Translations under genes and position numbers: made by a program | NCBI RefSeq assembly: GCF_023074835.1 | Contig: NZ_JALLGW010000001.1 | Coordinates: 2,480,001-2,544,000, forward strand | DNA: 64,000 nt | Direction of reading: 5' to 3' | From: Halomarina salina | GTDB taxonomy: Archaea > Halobacteriota > Halobacteria > Halobacteriales > Haloarculaceae | The notes under the pieces: generated by a model | Seen by the model: the letters and a program-made list of their open reading frames with translations, nothing else | Told to the model about the DNA's origin: nothing | Databases searched by the model: none | Shown here: positions 25,279 through 34,124 of the stretch, piece by piece | How positions within the stretch are numbered: position 1 is the first letter of the stretch | Layout of the letters: the number at the start of each line of letters is the position of its first letter

Positions 25279-26118
25279 CTACGCTGCGAGGAACGGTCGG
25301 ACGGCCCGCACGAACCCGTCGGCGTCCTCGCGGGGCGACCAGTGACCCACGCCGGGAAGGACGCGCACCTCGGCGTCGGCGAGCGTGGCCGCACGGACCG
25401 CCCACTCGACGGGCACCACGGGGTCACGCTCACCGTGGACGAACAGCGTCGGTACCGACAGGTCGGGGAGGCGGTCGAGGAAGTTCGTCCGCAGACCGCC
25501 GAGACCGACTTCGTGGCGCTGGAACGCGGCGAACGCCTCCCCGGCCTCCGGGCGTCGTGTCGCCGCGCGGACGTCCGCGAGCAGGTCGTCCGTCGGGCCT
25601 CCCGGTCCGACGATGCCCCGGATGGCTGCCGCGAGCAGTCGGTCGCTGCGTCGCAGGAGCCACCAGAGCCCCCCGAGCAGTCCGGGGACTCCGACCATCG
25701 CGGCGCCGAGTCTCCCTCCCGGGACCGACCCACCGAGGCCGTAGCTGTCGACGGCGACCAGTCGCTCGACGCGGTCGGGGTGACCGAACACGAACGAGAG
25801 CGCGACGCCACCACCCATCGAGATGCCGACGAGGGTCGCGCTGTCGATGCCGAGCGCCTCGTAGAAGCGGGCGAGCACCTCGGCGTAGTACTCGACCGTC
25901 GGCGTCCCTTCGGGCGCGTCGCTCTCGCCGTACCCCGGCCAGTCCGGGACGTAGACGCGGAACTCGTCGGTGAACGCGGGCGCGACGGTCCGCCACGAGA
26001 GCCGCCCCTCGTCGATACCGCCGCCGTGCAGGAACACGAGTGGGTCGCCCGTTCCCGCGACCTGGTAGGACAGTCGAAGCCCGTCGAGATCCACGAACTC
26101 CCGGTCGAACGAGTCCAT
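25279..26118 (-). CDS. Alpha/beta-fold hydrolase
   Basis: 279 residues. Oxyanion region [15 protein letters not shown], nucleophile elbow [11 protein letters not shown] (Ser at the elbow), Asp in [14 protein letters not shown] and His in [10 protein letters not shown] complete the catalytic triad. The lid region (about 135-180) is Gly/Leu-rich. Likely an esterase, lipase-like or ring-cleavage hydrolase; the substrate cannot be predicted. It lies 44 bases upstream of gshA on the same strand. Confidence 0.87.
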   Translation of the reverse strand: MDSFDREFVDLDGLRLSYQVAGTGDPLVFLHGGGIDEGRLSWRTVAPAFTDEFRVYVPDWPGYGESDAPEGTPTVEYYAEVLARFYEALGIDSATLVGISMGGGVALSFVFGHPDRVERLVAVDSYGLGGSVPGGRLGAAMVGVPGLLGGLWWLLRRSDRLLAAAIRGIVGPGGPTDDLLADVRAATRRPEAGEAFAAFQRHEVGLGGLRTNFLDRLPDLSVPTLFVHGERDPVVPVEWAVRAATLADAEVRVLPGVGHWSPREDADGFVRAVRPFLAA

Positions 26119-26192
26119 ACCGGGGCGAGCGTCGGCGCGGAGAAGTCGGTTCTGGTCGGCGGAGTCGACGCGAGCGTCCCCTCGGTAGCCAC

Positions 26193-26723
26193 TCAGCCGC
26201 CGAACTCCTCCTCGGTGACGCGGACGACGAGCGTCTCGTCCACGTCGCGCAGGTCGTACTCCGGTAGCTGTCGGCCCGTGCGGGCGACGAACATCGGTTC
26301 GACCAGCCGGGGGAGCGACGCGGTGACCTGGGAACCATCTTCACCCTCCTCGTTCGGTTGGCCCTCCGAATCGCTCGCGGTCTCGTCCGGTCGTTCCACG
26401 CCGTACACCTTGAGGTAGCGGTCGGACTCCTCGGGTCTCACGTCGCCGTCGCGGATGGCGCGCGCGAGGTCGCGCGAGAGCCACTCGCCTTCGCTGATGG
26501 AGGGTTCGTGGACGAGCGTCGTGTCGACGAACCGGACCAGGTACCACGAGAGGTCGTTGACGAACGAGACGGCCGCCCCCAGACTGATGGTCTCCACGGC
26601 GACGCTGTTCTCGAACGGCTGGTCCAGGCTGTACGTCGTCAGCGCGTCGCGTGCCGTCTCGCGGGAGAGCAACTCGTATCGGAGGTCGCAGTCCGGTTCC
26701 CCGACGAGACAGACCGTGGTCAT
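26193..26723 (-). CDS. Haloarchaeal DUF5804-like protein
   Basis: 176 residues from ATG 26723 (MTTVCLVGEPDCDLRYELL). The N-terminal 60 residues are the conserved part (SVAVETISLGAAVSFVNDLSWYLVRFVD). An acidic linker (about 115-135) precedes a C-terminal beta-rich part ending in VTEEEFGG. I recognise it as a haloarchaea-restricted family of unknown function. The upstream minus-strand run CTATTTACATAC near 26790 may be its promoter. Confidence 0.7.
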   Translation of the reverse strand: MTTVCLVGEPDCDLRYELLSRETARDALTTYSLDQPFENSVAVETISLGAAVSFVNDLSWYLVRFVDTTLVHEPSISEGEWLSRDLARAIRDGDVRPEESDRYLKVYGVERPDETASDSEGQPNEEGEDGSQVTASLPRLVEPMFVARTGRQLPEYDLRDVDETLVVRVTEEEFGG

Positions 26724-27134
26724 GGGGGAACTGTCGGCAGGTGTGGCAAGTCGGTTTCGCTCCGAACCGCCCTCACTAGGCGAAGTATGTAAATAGGGCG
26801 GACTCTTGAACTCATACGACACCCAAGCAGTCCCCGTGGAACCGCCCAGTCAGGTCGTTCCGAACATGTCTCACCCAAAGGGACTGTAGCGCGTGTCGGT
26901 CTCATGTGCACGCGGCGGGCACTTCCCCGCCGTGTTGAGACTCCTACCGACCGTGGAGCGGTAGCTTCGCCGACGCGTCGTCGACTGCGCGCGTGACCGT
27001 CGAGCGCTGGGTAACGGGAGGATTCTCCGAGTCCGTCGCGAAGCGCCTCGCTACCGTAGCAGGAAGTGTATCGACGAACAGTGTGGACAGCGCCGTAGCG
27101 CACGAGTCGTCACGCCGCAGAACGGAGTCCGTCC
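26724..27134. other. Gene-free stretch with stacked hairpins
   Basis: No supported ORF. The left end holds the DUF5804-like gene's promoter region. Between about 26899 and 26964 two hairpins stand back to back: CGGCGGG (26913-26919) with CCCGCCG (26926-26932), enclosed by an outer GTCTCA/TGAGAC pair, then CTACCG (26944-26949) with CGGTAG (26959-26964). This resembles either a structured non-coding RNA or the relict end of an IS200/IS605-like element; I cannot decide from sequence alone. Confidence 0.6.
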
Positions 27135-28340
27135 TCAGAAGGTCGACAGTTCGCCGTCGATAACGCGCTCGGTGATACCGGTCACGTCGGCGAGTTCCCG
27201 GTCCACGATGGCGGTCACCTCCTCCTCGATGTCGGCCACCGAGACGCCGTCTTCGGTGACGATGGTGGCGTCGGCGACGTGCGGGTCGTCGATCGGCTGC
27301 CCGATCTGGCTCAGGAGGCGAACGCGAATCTCGCGGATGCCCTCGACCTCCTCGACGACGGCGCGGGCGATTTCGGTCGAGAGCAGGTTGTATATCTTCC
27401 CGATGTGGTTGACGGGGTTCTTCCCGGAGGTCGCCTCCATGCTCATCGAGCGGTTCGGCGTGATGAGGCCGTTCGCACGGTTGCCGCGGCCGACCGAGCC
27501 GTCGTCGCCCATCTCCGAGGAGGTGCCGGTGTGGGTGAGGTAGATAGCGCCGCTGTCGTAGTCGTCGGCGGTGTTGACGTGGACCGACACCTCGCGGTCC
27601 GTGTACTCGGTCGCGAGGTCGTGGACGTACTCGCGGACGTTCCGGACGGCCTCGCGGTACTCGTCGAGACCGTCGACGTACGTGTCGACCAGCGCCGTGG
27701 CGACGGTGACGTCGATGTGGTCGCTCTCGCGTTTGCCCATCACCTTGATGTCCTCGCCGAGTTCGGGGTGGTCGTCGCTGTACTCGCCGTTGAGTCGTCG
27801 CTCGGTGTCGAGGACGATCTCCTCGGTCTCGGTCAGCGGGGCGTGGCCGACGCCGAAGGAGGTGTCGTTCGCGCTCGGGACCGTGCGCTCCTCCTCGCCG
27901 AACACGTCCTGGAGGTCGCCCGACCCCTCGCCGAGGCGGATGTCGACGACGATGTCGGTTCCGAACTCCAGTTCGGGGAAGTTCTCTCCGACGTACTCGC
28001 GGGCGGCGCGCAGCGCGATTGTTTCGGTGGGTATCTTCTGCCCATCGTACTCCTGGGTGGCCCGACCCACGATGAGGACGTAGATGGGTTCGAGGACCTC
28101 ACCGCCACCGTACGCGGGCGCAGCACTCCCCGCGACGAGTTGCGTCTCGTCGGTGTTGTAGTGCAGCACCTTCCCCACGCGGTCGAGGTAGGTCTGTGCG
28201 AGCGCCTGCGAGACGTGCTCTGCGATACCGTCGCAGATGGAGTCGGGATGCCCCAGCCCCTTTCGCTCGACGATCTCGACCTCCTGGTCCTCTACCGCGA
28301 GACCCGCCACAGGCTCGACACGAATGTTCCGGTCACTCAT
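27135..28340 (-). CDS. mat: S-adenosylmethionine synthetase (archaeal type)
   Basis: 401 residues starting [19 protein letters not shown]. It makes SAM from methionine and ATP. The archaeal MAT family is distinct from bacterial MetK; diagnostic stretches are [70 protein letters not shown] and [20 protein letters not shown]. The AT-rich stretch 28341-28440 upstream contains its promoter. Normal family length. Confidence 0.95.
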   Translation of the reverse strand: MSDRNIRVEPVAGLAVEDQEVEIVERKGLGHPDSICDGIAEHVSQALAQTYLDRVGKVLHYNTDETQLVAGSAAPAYGGGEVLEPIYVLIVGRATQEYDGQKIPTETIALRAAREYVGENFPELEFGTDIVVDIRLGEGSGDLQDVFGEEERTVPSANDTSFGVGHAPLTETEEIVLDTERRLNGEYSDDHPELGEDIKVMGKRESDHIDVTVATALVDTYVDGLDEYREAVRNVREYVHDLATEYTDREVSVHVNTADDYDSGAIYLTHTGTSSEMGDDGSVGRGNRANGLITPNRSMSMEATSGKNPVNHIGKIYNLLSTEIARAVVEEVEGIREIRVRLLSQIGQPIDDPHVADATIVTEDGVSVADIEEEVTAIVDRELADVTGITERVIDGELSTF

Positions 28341-28471
28341 TGTCCCGGCTTCTCCGTGGCCGGTAGAATAACTTACGGAAACTCTCGCCCGCCGAATAAT
28401 TACTTCGGGGAATCTTTTGGTGTATATTGCCACCAATCGAGGGCTCCCCGTCTCAGTCGTCGTGCAGCAGT

Positions 28472-29059
28472 TCAGTCGCCGTCCAGCAGCAGTTCCAGGT
28501 AGGAGGTCCGGATGCCGTCGTCGGGGTCCAGCCCCAGTCGTCGGACGACCTCGAAACACCGGTCGCGTGCGGCGTCGATGGCCTCGCTCTCCAGTTCCAC
28601 CTCGACGAACTCGCCGAGTCCCGTCACGTCGTCGAGGACGACGGTGACCTCGCCTACCGTGTACTCCTCGCGGCGTTTCTCGACCGTCGCGGCGGGTTCG
28701 AACCCGAGCGCGTCGAGGACGTCCGCGAGCGTCTCGCCGTCGTCGACGCCCGTCTCGTGCTCGACGCGGGTCTTCGAGGCGTCGTCGACGAGCGGCCCCT
28801 TGTACGTGACGCGCGCTTCGGTCGCGTCGTTCTCCGACTCACCCCGACTGCTGGTCGCGTCGTCGGGGCCGTTCCCCCCGTCGACCTGCGTCACCCGTCG
28901 GATGCGCAACGCCTCGTCGGTCGTCGCGAACTCGCGGTGGGGGGCATCGTAGTAGCTGTCGACCTGCTCGACGGTCCGTTCGTGGTCCGCGTCGAGGCTG
29001 TCGAGTCGTTCGCGGAGCGGCGCGTGGTCCGCCCGGAGTTTCACCTCCACCTCGTACAT
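28472..29059 (-). CDS. CYTH-domain protein (CyaB/thiamine-triphosphatase superfamily)
   Basis: 195 residues. The N-terminal MYEVEVKLRA carries the ExExK motif of CYTH triphosphate-tunnel enzymes. Downstream basic and acidic strands (ALRIRRV, ARVTYKGP, KTRVEHETGV, EKRREEYTV, LGEFVEVELE) match the tunnel. Such enzymes act on triphosphates with divalent metal; archaeal members have been called class IV adenylate cyclases, but the activity here is unknown. A hydrophilic loop of about 20 residues (60-85) is inserted. Confidence 0.88.
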   Translation of the reverse strand: MYEVEVKLRADHAPLRERLDSLDADHERTVEQVDSYYDAPHREFATTDEALRIRRVTQVDGGNGPDDATSSRGESENDATEARVTYKGPLVDDASKTRVEHETGVDDGETLADVLDALGFEPAATVEKRREEYTVGEVTVVLDDVTGLGEFVEVELESEAIDAARDRCFEVVRRLGLDPDDGIRTSYLELLLDGD

Positions 29060-29206
29060 ACCGGTACGGCGCGTGCCGCCGTGAAAAACCAGCCACATCC
29101 CAGGCGACCACGTCCTGCCCCGCGAGCAGTGGCCGGAGACGGAGACACACTCCGGGACGGACGTATCACCGTGCCACTCCCTCCCAGTCGTCCGGGAGAA
29201 GCGTGG

Positions 29207-29216
29207 TTATTAAGCG
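29207..29216 (+). promoter_or_regulatory. TATA-like box of the FKBP gene
   Basis: TTATTAAGCG lies about 25-33 bases before ATG 29240. Confidence 0.55.
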
Positions 29217-29239
29217 TGCGACGGGAGGACTGGTTCGGT

Positions 29240-30244
29240 ATGAGCGACGAGCAAGAGCAGACCGAGGCCGAGGAGGTCGACGCAGAAGCCGAAGCGACCG
29301 AGGAGGAGACCGAGACCGAATCCGAGGCCGAGGGGCTCCAGGACGGAGATTTCGTCGAACTCGCGTACACCGCCCGCACCGTCGAGGAGGGGCAGCTAGT
29401 GGACACGACGGACCCCGACGTCGCGGAGGAGGAGGGCGTCGGCGACCAGGGCACGTTCGAACCGCGAACCATCGTGCTCGGTGCCGGTCACATCTTCGAG
29501 GGCGTCGAAGCGGACATCATCGGCGAGGAGGTCGGCCACTCGGGCAGCGTCACCATCTCCGCCGAGGAGGCGTTCGGCGAGTACGACCAGGAGCAGGTCA
29601 AGACGGTCAGCGCCGACAAGATTCCCGAGGACGACCGCTACCCCGGTGCGCAGGTCACCATCGACGGCGAGCAGGGCTACCTCGAGACCATCATCGGCGG
29701 CCGCGCCCGCGTCGACTACAACCACCCGCTCGCTGGCGAGGCCATCGAGTACGACTACGAGGTGCTCGACACCGTCGAGGACCGGACCGAGCAGGCGGAG
29801 GGTCTGCTGGGGATGTTCCTCGACGTCGACCTCGAGATGTACATCCAGACCGACGAGGTCGAGGAGGAGCAACTCGTCGAGAGCGACGAGGAGGAGAGCG
29901 AGGCCGCCGACGAGGACGAGGAGGACGCCGAACCCGAGTACGAGACGGTCACCGTCGAGAAGGAGACGCTGTACATCGAGTCGACGCCACAGCTCTCGTT
30001 CAACCAGCAGTGGATGATGCAGAAGCAGCAGATCGCTCAGCAACTGATGGACCGGACGGGCATCGACCGCGTCATCATCCAGGAGACCATCGACGGGTCG
30101 GGCATGGGTATGCCCGGCATGATGGGCGGCATGGGCGGTATGGGTGGCATGGGCGGTGCCGAGGGTGAGGAGGACCTCGAAGCCGCACTCGAAGAGGCAG
30201 ACGTCGACGCCGAGGATATCGTCGACGAACTGGACGAGGAGTAG
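29240..30244 (+). CDS. FKBP/SlyD-type peptidyl-prolyl isomerase with Gly-Met tail
   Basis: 334 residues. An acidic N-terminus (1-34) precedes an FKBP domain split by an IF-like insert (DFVELAYTARTVEEGQLVDTT, VLGAGHIFEGVEADIIGEEVG, NHPLAGEAIEYDYEVLD). A C-terminal domain follows (LSFNQQWMMQKQQIAQQLMDRTGI). Residues 287-306 are a Gly/Met repeat (GMGM..GMMGGMGGMGGMGG) before an acidic end (EEADVDAEDIVDELDEE). Such enzymes fold proteins by cis-trans proline isomerisation. The tail resembles that of Hsp60-type chaperonins. A tandem-hairpin element starts one base after the stop codon. Confidence 0.9.
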   Translation: MSDEQEQTEAEEVDAEAEATEEETETESEAEGLQDGDFVELAYTARTVEEGQLVDTTDPDVAEEEGVGDQGTFEPRTIVLGAGHIFEGVEADIIGEEVGHSGSVTISAEEAFGEYDQEQVKTVSADKIPEDDRYPGAQVTIDGEQGYLETIIGGRARVDYNHPLAGEAIEYDYEVLDTVEDRTEQAEGLLGMFLDVDLEMYIQTDEVEEEQLVESDEEESEAADEDEEDAEPEYETVTVEKETLYIESTPQLSFNQQWMMQKQQIAQQLMDRTGIDRVIIQETIDGSGMGMPGMMGGMGGMGGMGGAEGEEDLEAALEEADVDAEDIVDELDEE

Positions 30245-30245
30245 C

Positions 30246-30437
30246 GAGGACGACCGAAGGGAGTCCTCGGAGAATCCGAGCGGTGACCGCAGGGAACCGC
30301 GAGGAGTAGAGCGATTCGGAGCGAGCGGGAGCGAGCAAGAATCTCTGTTTTTCGAACGGAGAGCGAAGCGACCCGTGGGGTGTAGCGAGACGCGAGCGTC
30401 TCGAAGAATTCGAGCGGCGAACGGAGTGAGCCGCGAG
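30246..30437 (+). repeat. Tandem-hairpin 3' element (units 1 and 2)
   Basis: Unit 1 (30246-30304) stacks three inverted repeats: GAGGAC/GTCCTC, CTCGG-agaat-CCGAG and GCGGT/ACCGC. Unit 2 (30386-30437) has the same plan: CGAGACGC/GCGTCTCG, CTCGAA-gaa-TTCGAG, GCGGC/GCCGC. Both end in CCGCGAGG. A T-run (ctgttttt near 30347) lies between them. Unit 1 starts one base after the FKBP stop codon, like the copy at 48794. Confidence 0.7.
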
Positions 30438-30634
30438 GGGAAGGGAAGCCGAGCGACGACTGTTCTCCCAGATTCCAGACGCCGGGAGTCGGTTCTCTGT
30501 GGGCGCTCGAAGCCCCAGTCGTTCTGTCGAAGGTCGTCTCTCGGCCTCGAAACGCGGCCAGCTAGAGTGGAGTCGGTAGTTCGGTCGCACGCCCCCGCGA
30601 TGCGACCGGGCAGTTCCGTCCGTCCCGTGGTGTC
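30438..30634. other. Gene-free stretch after the tandem-hairpin element
   Basis: Together with the element before it, this makes about 390 bases without a gene between the FKBP gene and a convergent winged-helix gene. I see no ORF with haloarchaeal codon bias and no other structure beyond purine-rich GAGCGA-type words. Confidence 0.5.
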
Positions 30635-30979
30635 TCAGGCCGACGTCTCTTCGAGTGATCTCGTCTCGGAGTGGTCGTTCGCGCGTTCGACCTGCGTGGG
30701 AACGACCTCCGAACGCGTCTCGTCGAACTCGACGAGGCCCGCGGCGTCGAGTTTCGGGAGGTGGACGTGACGGAGCGTCGCCTCTACGCTCTCGGGGTCC
30801 ACCGGCCCACCGTCGAGAAGTTCGCGTGCGATGACCTGGCTGGCGAGGTCGTCGACACTCACCGTCCCCGTCACCCCCCGGAGGTACGAGAGCACGTGAC
30901 GCCGACGCTCGTTCGCCATCAGTTCGAACGCGGCCCCCTCGCGCTCCGCACCCGTTGACACCTGTTGTCTCGTAACCAT
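30635..30979 (-). CDS. Single winged-helix protein (DUF7344-like)
   Basis: 114 residues from ATG 30979; an earlier ATG at 31030 adds an unlikely Trp/Phe-rich lead. Core AFELMANERRRHVLSYLRGVTGTVSVDDLASQVIARE and LRHVHLPKLDAAGLVEFDETRSEV resembles each half of the tandem protein at 5857. Predicted DNA-binding, haloarchaeal; the target is unknown. Acidic C-terminal tail. Confidence 0.75.
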   Translation of the reverse strand: MVTRQQVSTGAEREGAAFELMANERRRHVLSYLRGVTGTVSVDDLASQVIARELLDGGPVDPESVEATLRHVHLPKLDAAGLVEFDETRSEVVPTQVERANDHSETRSLEETSA

Positions 30980-31314
30980 CTGACTCGTCAGAGTCGCTAC
31001 GGGGACAAAACCCCACCAGAGCGTTGTCACCGATTTCGCTCCGTTGCAGACCGTTTCACATCGCCGCCGTCCGGTGGTTCGAACGTATCAGTACGAAACA
31101 GTGACCCTCCCGTAATGGTACCTTTAGCAGACGCCGACGAGGCCGTCGGCGTAGAAAGTTCTCTGGAATCGTCACGACGGGTAGCCGCCCAGTGGCCGTC
31201 TACCCCCCGAAATAGCCAGTATCGGTGTCGAAGTACGGGAGAATCGGTCTCGCTGCACTGTTTCAGGCAGCCTCACCCTGCATCGTGTCAACGGGAACCT
31301 AACGAGCGGGTCGG
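30980..31314. other. Gene-free stretch between winged-helix and RecA-like genes
   Basis: I see no supported gene. A frame starting near 31115 (MVPLADADEAVG) loses coding character after about 20 codons. One inverted repeat, CGCCGAC with GTCGGCG (about 31132-31151), is present. Composition is less GC-biased than coding DNA. It could contain a decayed gene start. Confidence 0.5.
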
Positions 31315-31941
31315 TCAGGCGATGTCTCGGCTCGTGTCGATGGCGACCTCTTCGGACAGCTCCAGTTTGACGACCTCGTTGAGCGACCGGCCGCCACGGA
31401 ACTTCGGCACCGTGAGTCGGTTCTCGACGGAGTCGGCCCCGACGTGGGTCGTCAGGTCGAACACCACGTCGGCCATGTAGCGCGTCGTGTCGCGCCCTTT
31501 CGGGATGTCCTCCCCGGCGAGGCAGTGGAGAATCGCCAGTCCACCGGTGTTCGACATGTGGTTCTGCATCTCGTTGAGGAAGTTCCGGTAGCGGTCGTAG
31601 TCCTCGCGTTCGAGGACGTCGACCGGGTCGATGATGAGGTTCGACGCCTCGGGGAGTGCGCTGACCAGTTTCGCCGCGTTGTCGATGGGGGCGTCCCCCG
31701 TGATGTGTCGCACCGTCGGGTCACCGGTTCGTGCCGGTGACGCCTCGATACTCTCCTGCACAGCCGTCTCGGTCCGTCCCAGCGAGATGTAGAGCGACCC
31801 CCGCATCGCCGTCAGTTCGTTGAGGAAGAGTTCGGATTGACTCGCGGGGCGGGCACAGAGGGCGATGGTACTGCCTGCCGGAATCCCTCCTCCGAGCTTC
31901 CGGTCCAGTACGTCGACGCCGGTCTCTAGCCGCTTCACCAT
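31315..31941 (-). CDS. RecA/KaiC-like protein lacking the Walker A lysine
   Basis: 208 residues. The start MVKRLETGVDVLDRKLGGGIPAGS is that of KaiC/Rad55-like P-loop proteins, but where GxxxxGK[ST] is expected the sequence reads ALCARPASQSEL, so the nucleotide-binding lysine is absent. A Walker-B-like strand (NLIIDPVDVL) remains. Haloarchaea carry related 'Htr-like' RecA-superfamily proteins that I recall also lack the motif. Probably a non-ATPase scaffold or regulator. It is encoded 24 bases after a MinD-like ATPase gene and is likely co-transcribed with it. Confidence 0.75.
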   Translation of the reverse strand: MVKRLETGVDVLDRKLGGGIPAGSTIALCARPASQSELFLNELTAMRGSLYISLGRTETAVQESIEASPARTGDPTVRHITGDAPIDNAAKLVSALPEASNLIIDPVDVLEREDYDRYRNFLNEMQNHMSNTGGLAILHCLAGEDIPKGRDTTRYMADVVFDLTTHVGADSVENRLTVPKFRGGRSLNEVVKLELSEEVAIDTSRDIA

Positions 31942-31965
31942 GCGAATGAACTCTTCCCGTGACGG

Positions 31966-32577
31966 TTAACAGTTTCGGAGAGTTACTATTTCTGATAATT
32001 CTGTGTGTCGGCTCGTCACGCCGACCGCGTCGAGCGGGTCACAGGCGTCTGGGACGGCCACCACAGGCGTCGGGAGGAGCCGTTCGACCGCGTGCGGTGG
32101 TTCGTCGCACCCGCTGAGAACCGTCGCCGTCGGCGGCGCACCGAGCGTCCGAGCGAGGGCGACGGTCTTCGACGCGTCGCGGAGACTGGCGGGGTCGGCC
32201 GTCGACACGACGACCGACCGGTCGGCCGCCCGTAACGGGACCGCCGCCGGTCGTCCCGACCCTGCAGGACAGTCCAGTACGACGCGCTCGCGGCGGCCGG
32301 CGACCCCCTCGACCAGTCTGCGGGCCTCCGTCCGGTCGCGCGGTGCGGTGAGGATGCGGACGGACGTGCTGTGCGGGTCCTGCCGAGAGGCTGTCGCGTC
32401 GGGGTCGGTAACGTCCGAACGAACGGTGTCGACCCCGGCAGTTCGCGCGAGGTCCGGGAGGTCACGGTCGGTGTCGACCACGAGTACCTCTTCGCCACGC
32501 CGACCCAGCGCACGCGCGACGCCCAGCGCCGTCGTCGTCTTGCCGACCCCACCCTTGCCTCCCGTGACGGCGAGCAT
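31966..32577 (-). CDS. MinD/ParA-like P-loop ATPase
   Basis: 203 residues. The deviant Walker A motif GGKGGVGKTTTA at residues 6-17 is characteristic of the SIMIBI MinD/ParA group; VVDTDRDLPDLAR and VVLDCPAGSGRP supply switch and Walker B parts. The protein is shorter than cell-division MinD (about 260 residues) and has no obvious C-terminal amphipathic membrane helix. It is followed by a degenerate RecA-like gene. It may position a complex or act as an iron-sulfur or signalling ATPase; unresolved. Confidence 0.85.
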   Translation of the reverse strand: MLAVTGGKGGVGKTTTALGVARALGRRGEEVLVVDTDRDLPDLARTAGVDTVRSDVTDPDATASRQDPHSTSVRILTAPRDRTEARRLVEGVAGRRERVVLDCPAGSGRPAAVPLRAADRSVVVSTADPASLRDASKTVALARTLGAPPTATVLSGCDEPPHAVERLLPTPVVAVPDACDPLDAVGVTSRHTELSEIVTLRNC

Positions 32578-32717
32578 ACCGCGACTGGTCCCGGCATCCC
32601 GTTTGAACCCTCGTCGTGTCCCCGGCCCCGAAGCGTCGGGGACGACTCAACGTCGACCGATAGCCCCGGAGTGGTGGGTCGGGAGATTCAAGACAGTGCC
32701 GCCACCTCCCTCGAACG

Positions 32718-33641
32718 ATGCGGCACGACCACCTCATCACCGCCACGCAGCTCTCGCGGGACGACATCGAAACCGTCCTCGACCGTGCCGCCGAGATAGC
32801 CGACGACCCGCCCGAGCGTGACGCGGTCCTCGGCCTCCTGTTCTTCGAACCGAGCACGCGGACGAAGATGAGCTTCGACGCCGCGATGAAACGCCTCGGC
32901 GGGACCACCGTCGACATGGGCAGCGTCGACTCCTCGTCGGTCAAGAAAGGGGAGACGCTCGCGGACACCGTCCGCGTCGTCGAGGGGTACGCCGACGCGC
33001 TCGTCCTGCGACACCCGAGCGAGGGCGCGGCGGAGATGGCGAGCCGGTTCGTCGACGTCCCACTGGTGAACGCGGGCGACGGGGCGGGCCAGCACCCGTC
33101 CCAGACGCTGCTCGACCTCTACACCATCCGGGAGAACGCGGGACTGGACGACCTCACCGTGGGCATCATGGGCGACCTGAAGTACGGCCGGACGGTCCAC
33201 TCGCTGGCCAGCGCTCTGACGAACTTCGACGCCCGCCAGCACTTCATCAGCCCCGAGTCGCTCCAGTTGCCCCGGAGCGTCCGCTTCGACCTGCACCAGG
33301 AGGGCGCACAGGTGCGCGAGCACACGGACCTCGAGGCTATCCTCCCGGAACTCGACGTGCTGTACGTTACCCGTATCCAGCGCGAGCGGTTCCCCGACGA
33401 CAACGAGTACCGCGCCGTCGCCGGCCAGTACCGAATCACCCCGGAGACCCTGGAGGCGGCGAAAGAGGACCTCGTGTTGATGCACCCCCTCCCGCGCGTC
33501 GACGAGATAGCACCCGAGGTCGACGACCTGCCGCAAGCGACGTACTTCGAACAGGCACACAACGGCGTCCCGGTTCGGATGGCGCTGCTGGACATGCTGC
33601 TGGAGAACGCCGACGGCGGGACGGGAGGTGCATCGCCATGA
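32718..33641 (+). CDS. pyrB: Aspartate carbamoyltransferase catalytic subunit
   Basis: 307 residues. The carbamoyl-phosphate site is [15 protein letters not shown]; further active-site stretches are [47 protein letters not shown] and HPLPRVDEI. It catalyses the first committed step of pyrimidine synthesis. The stop codon overlaps the ATG of pyrI (ATGA, 33638-33641), so the two subunits are translationally coupled and form the allosteric ATCase holoenzyme. Confidence 0.97.
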   Translation: MRHDHLITATQLSRDDIETVLDRAAEIADDPPERDAVLGLLFFEPSTRTKMSFDAAMKRLGGTTVDMGSVDSSSVKKGETLADTVRVVEGYADALVLRHPSEGAAEMASRFVDVPLVNAGDGAGQHPSQTLLDLYTIRENAGLDDLTVGIMGDLKYGRTVHSLASALTNFDARQHFISPESLQLPRSVRFDLHQEGAQVREHTDLEAILPELDVLYVTRIQRERFPDDNEYRAVAGQYRITPETLEAAKEDLVLMHPLPRVDEIAPEVDDLPQATYFEQAHNGVPVRMALLDMLLENADGGTGGASP

Positions 33642-34093
33642 GCGACCAGGAACTCCGGGTCAGCAAGATTCGCAGCGGGACCGTCATCGACCACGTTCCC
33701 GGCGGCCAGGCGCTCCGCGTGCTGGCCATCCTCGGCATCGACGGGACCGGTGGCGAGACGGTCTCCGTCGCGATGAACGTCCCGAGCGACGCGATGGGCG
33801 CGAAGGACATCGTGAAGGTCGAGGACCGCGAGCTGAGTCAGGCCGAGGTGGACGTCATCTCGCTCATCGCCCCGGAGGCGACCATCAACATCGTCCGCGA
33901 CTTCGACGTGATCGAGAAGAACCGCGTCGTGCGCCCGGACAGCGTCGTCGGCGTCCTGCAGTGCCCGAACGCGAACTGCATCACCACCGAGCGAGAACCC
34001 GTCCAGAGCGAGTTCACGGTGCTCTCCGAGGGCGTCCGCTGTGTCTACTGCGACACGCTCCTCCGGGAGGACATCGCAGAGCACATCGGGTAG
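33638..34093 (+). CDS. pyrI: Aspartate carbamoyltransferase regulatory subunit
   Basis: 151 residues. The N-terminal nucleotide-binding domain begins [24 protein letters not shown], and the C-terminal zinc domain has four Cys (CPNANC and CVYC, the first Cys of the latter pair preceded by GVR). It binds CTP/ATP and contacts PyrB. Normal length. Presence with PyrB shows the allosteric form of ATCase. Confidence 0.96.
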   Translation: MSDQELRVSKIRSGTVIDHVPGGQALRVLAILGIDGTGGETVSVAMNVPSDAMGAKDIVKVEDRELSQAEVDVISLIAPEATINIVRDFDVIEKNRVVRPDSVVGVLQCPNANCITTEREPVQSEFTVLSEGVRCVYCDTLLREDIAEHIG

Positions 34094-34124
34094 CGTTTTC
34101 TCGCTCGCGTCCCCACGGTCGAGT

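Noticed and set aside
26720-27103. A minus-strand ORF in the gap beside the SAM synthetase gene
   Set aside because: Arg-rich product without motifs, spanning hairpins; codon pattern not coding.
29279-29340. A DNA repeat of gag/gaa triplets
   Set aside because: It is the acidic N-terminus of the FKBP gene, normal low-complexity coding sequence in haloarchaea.
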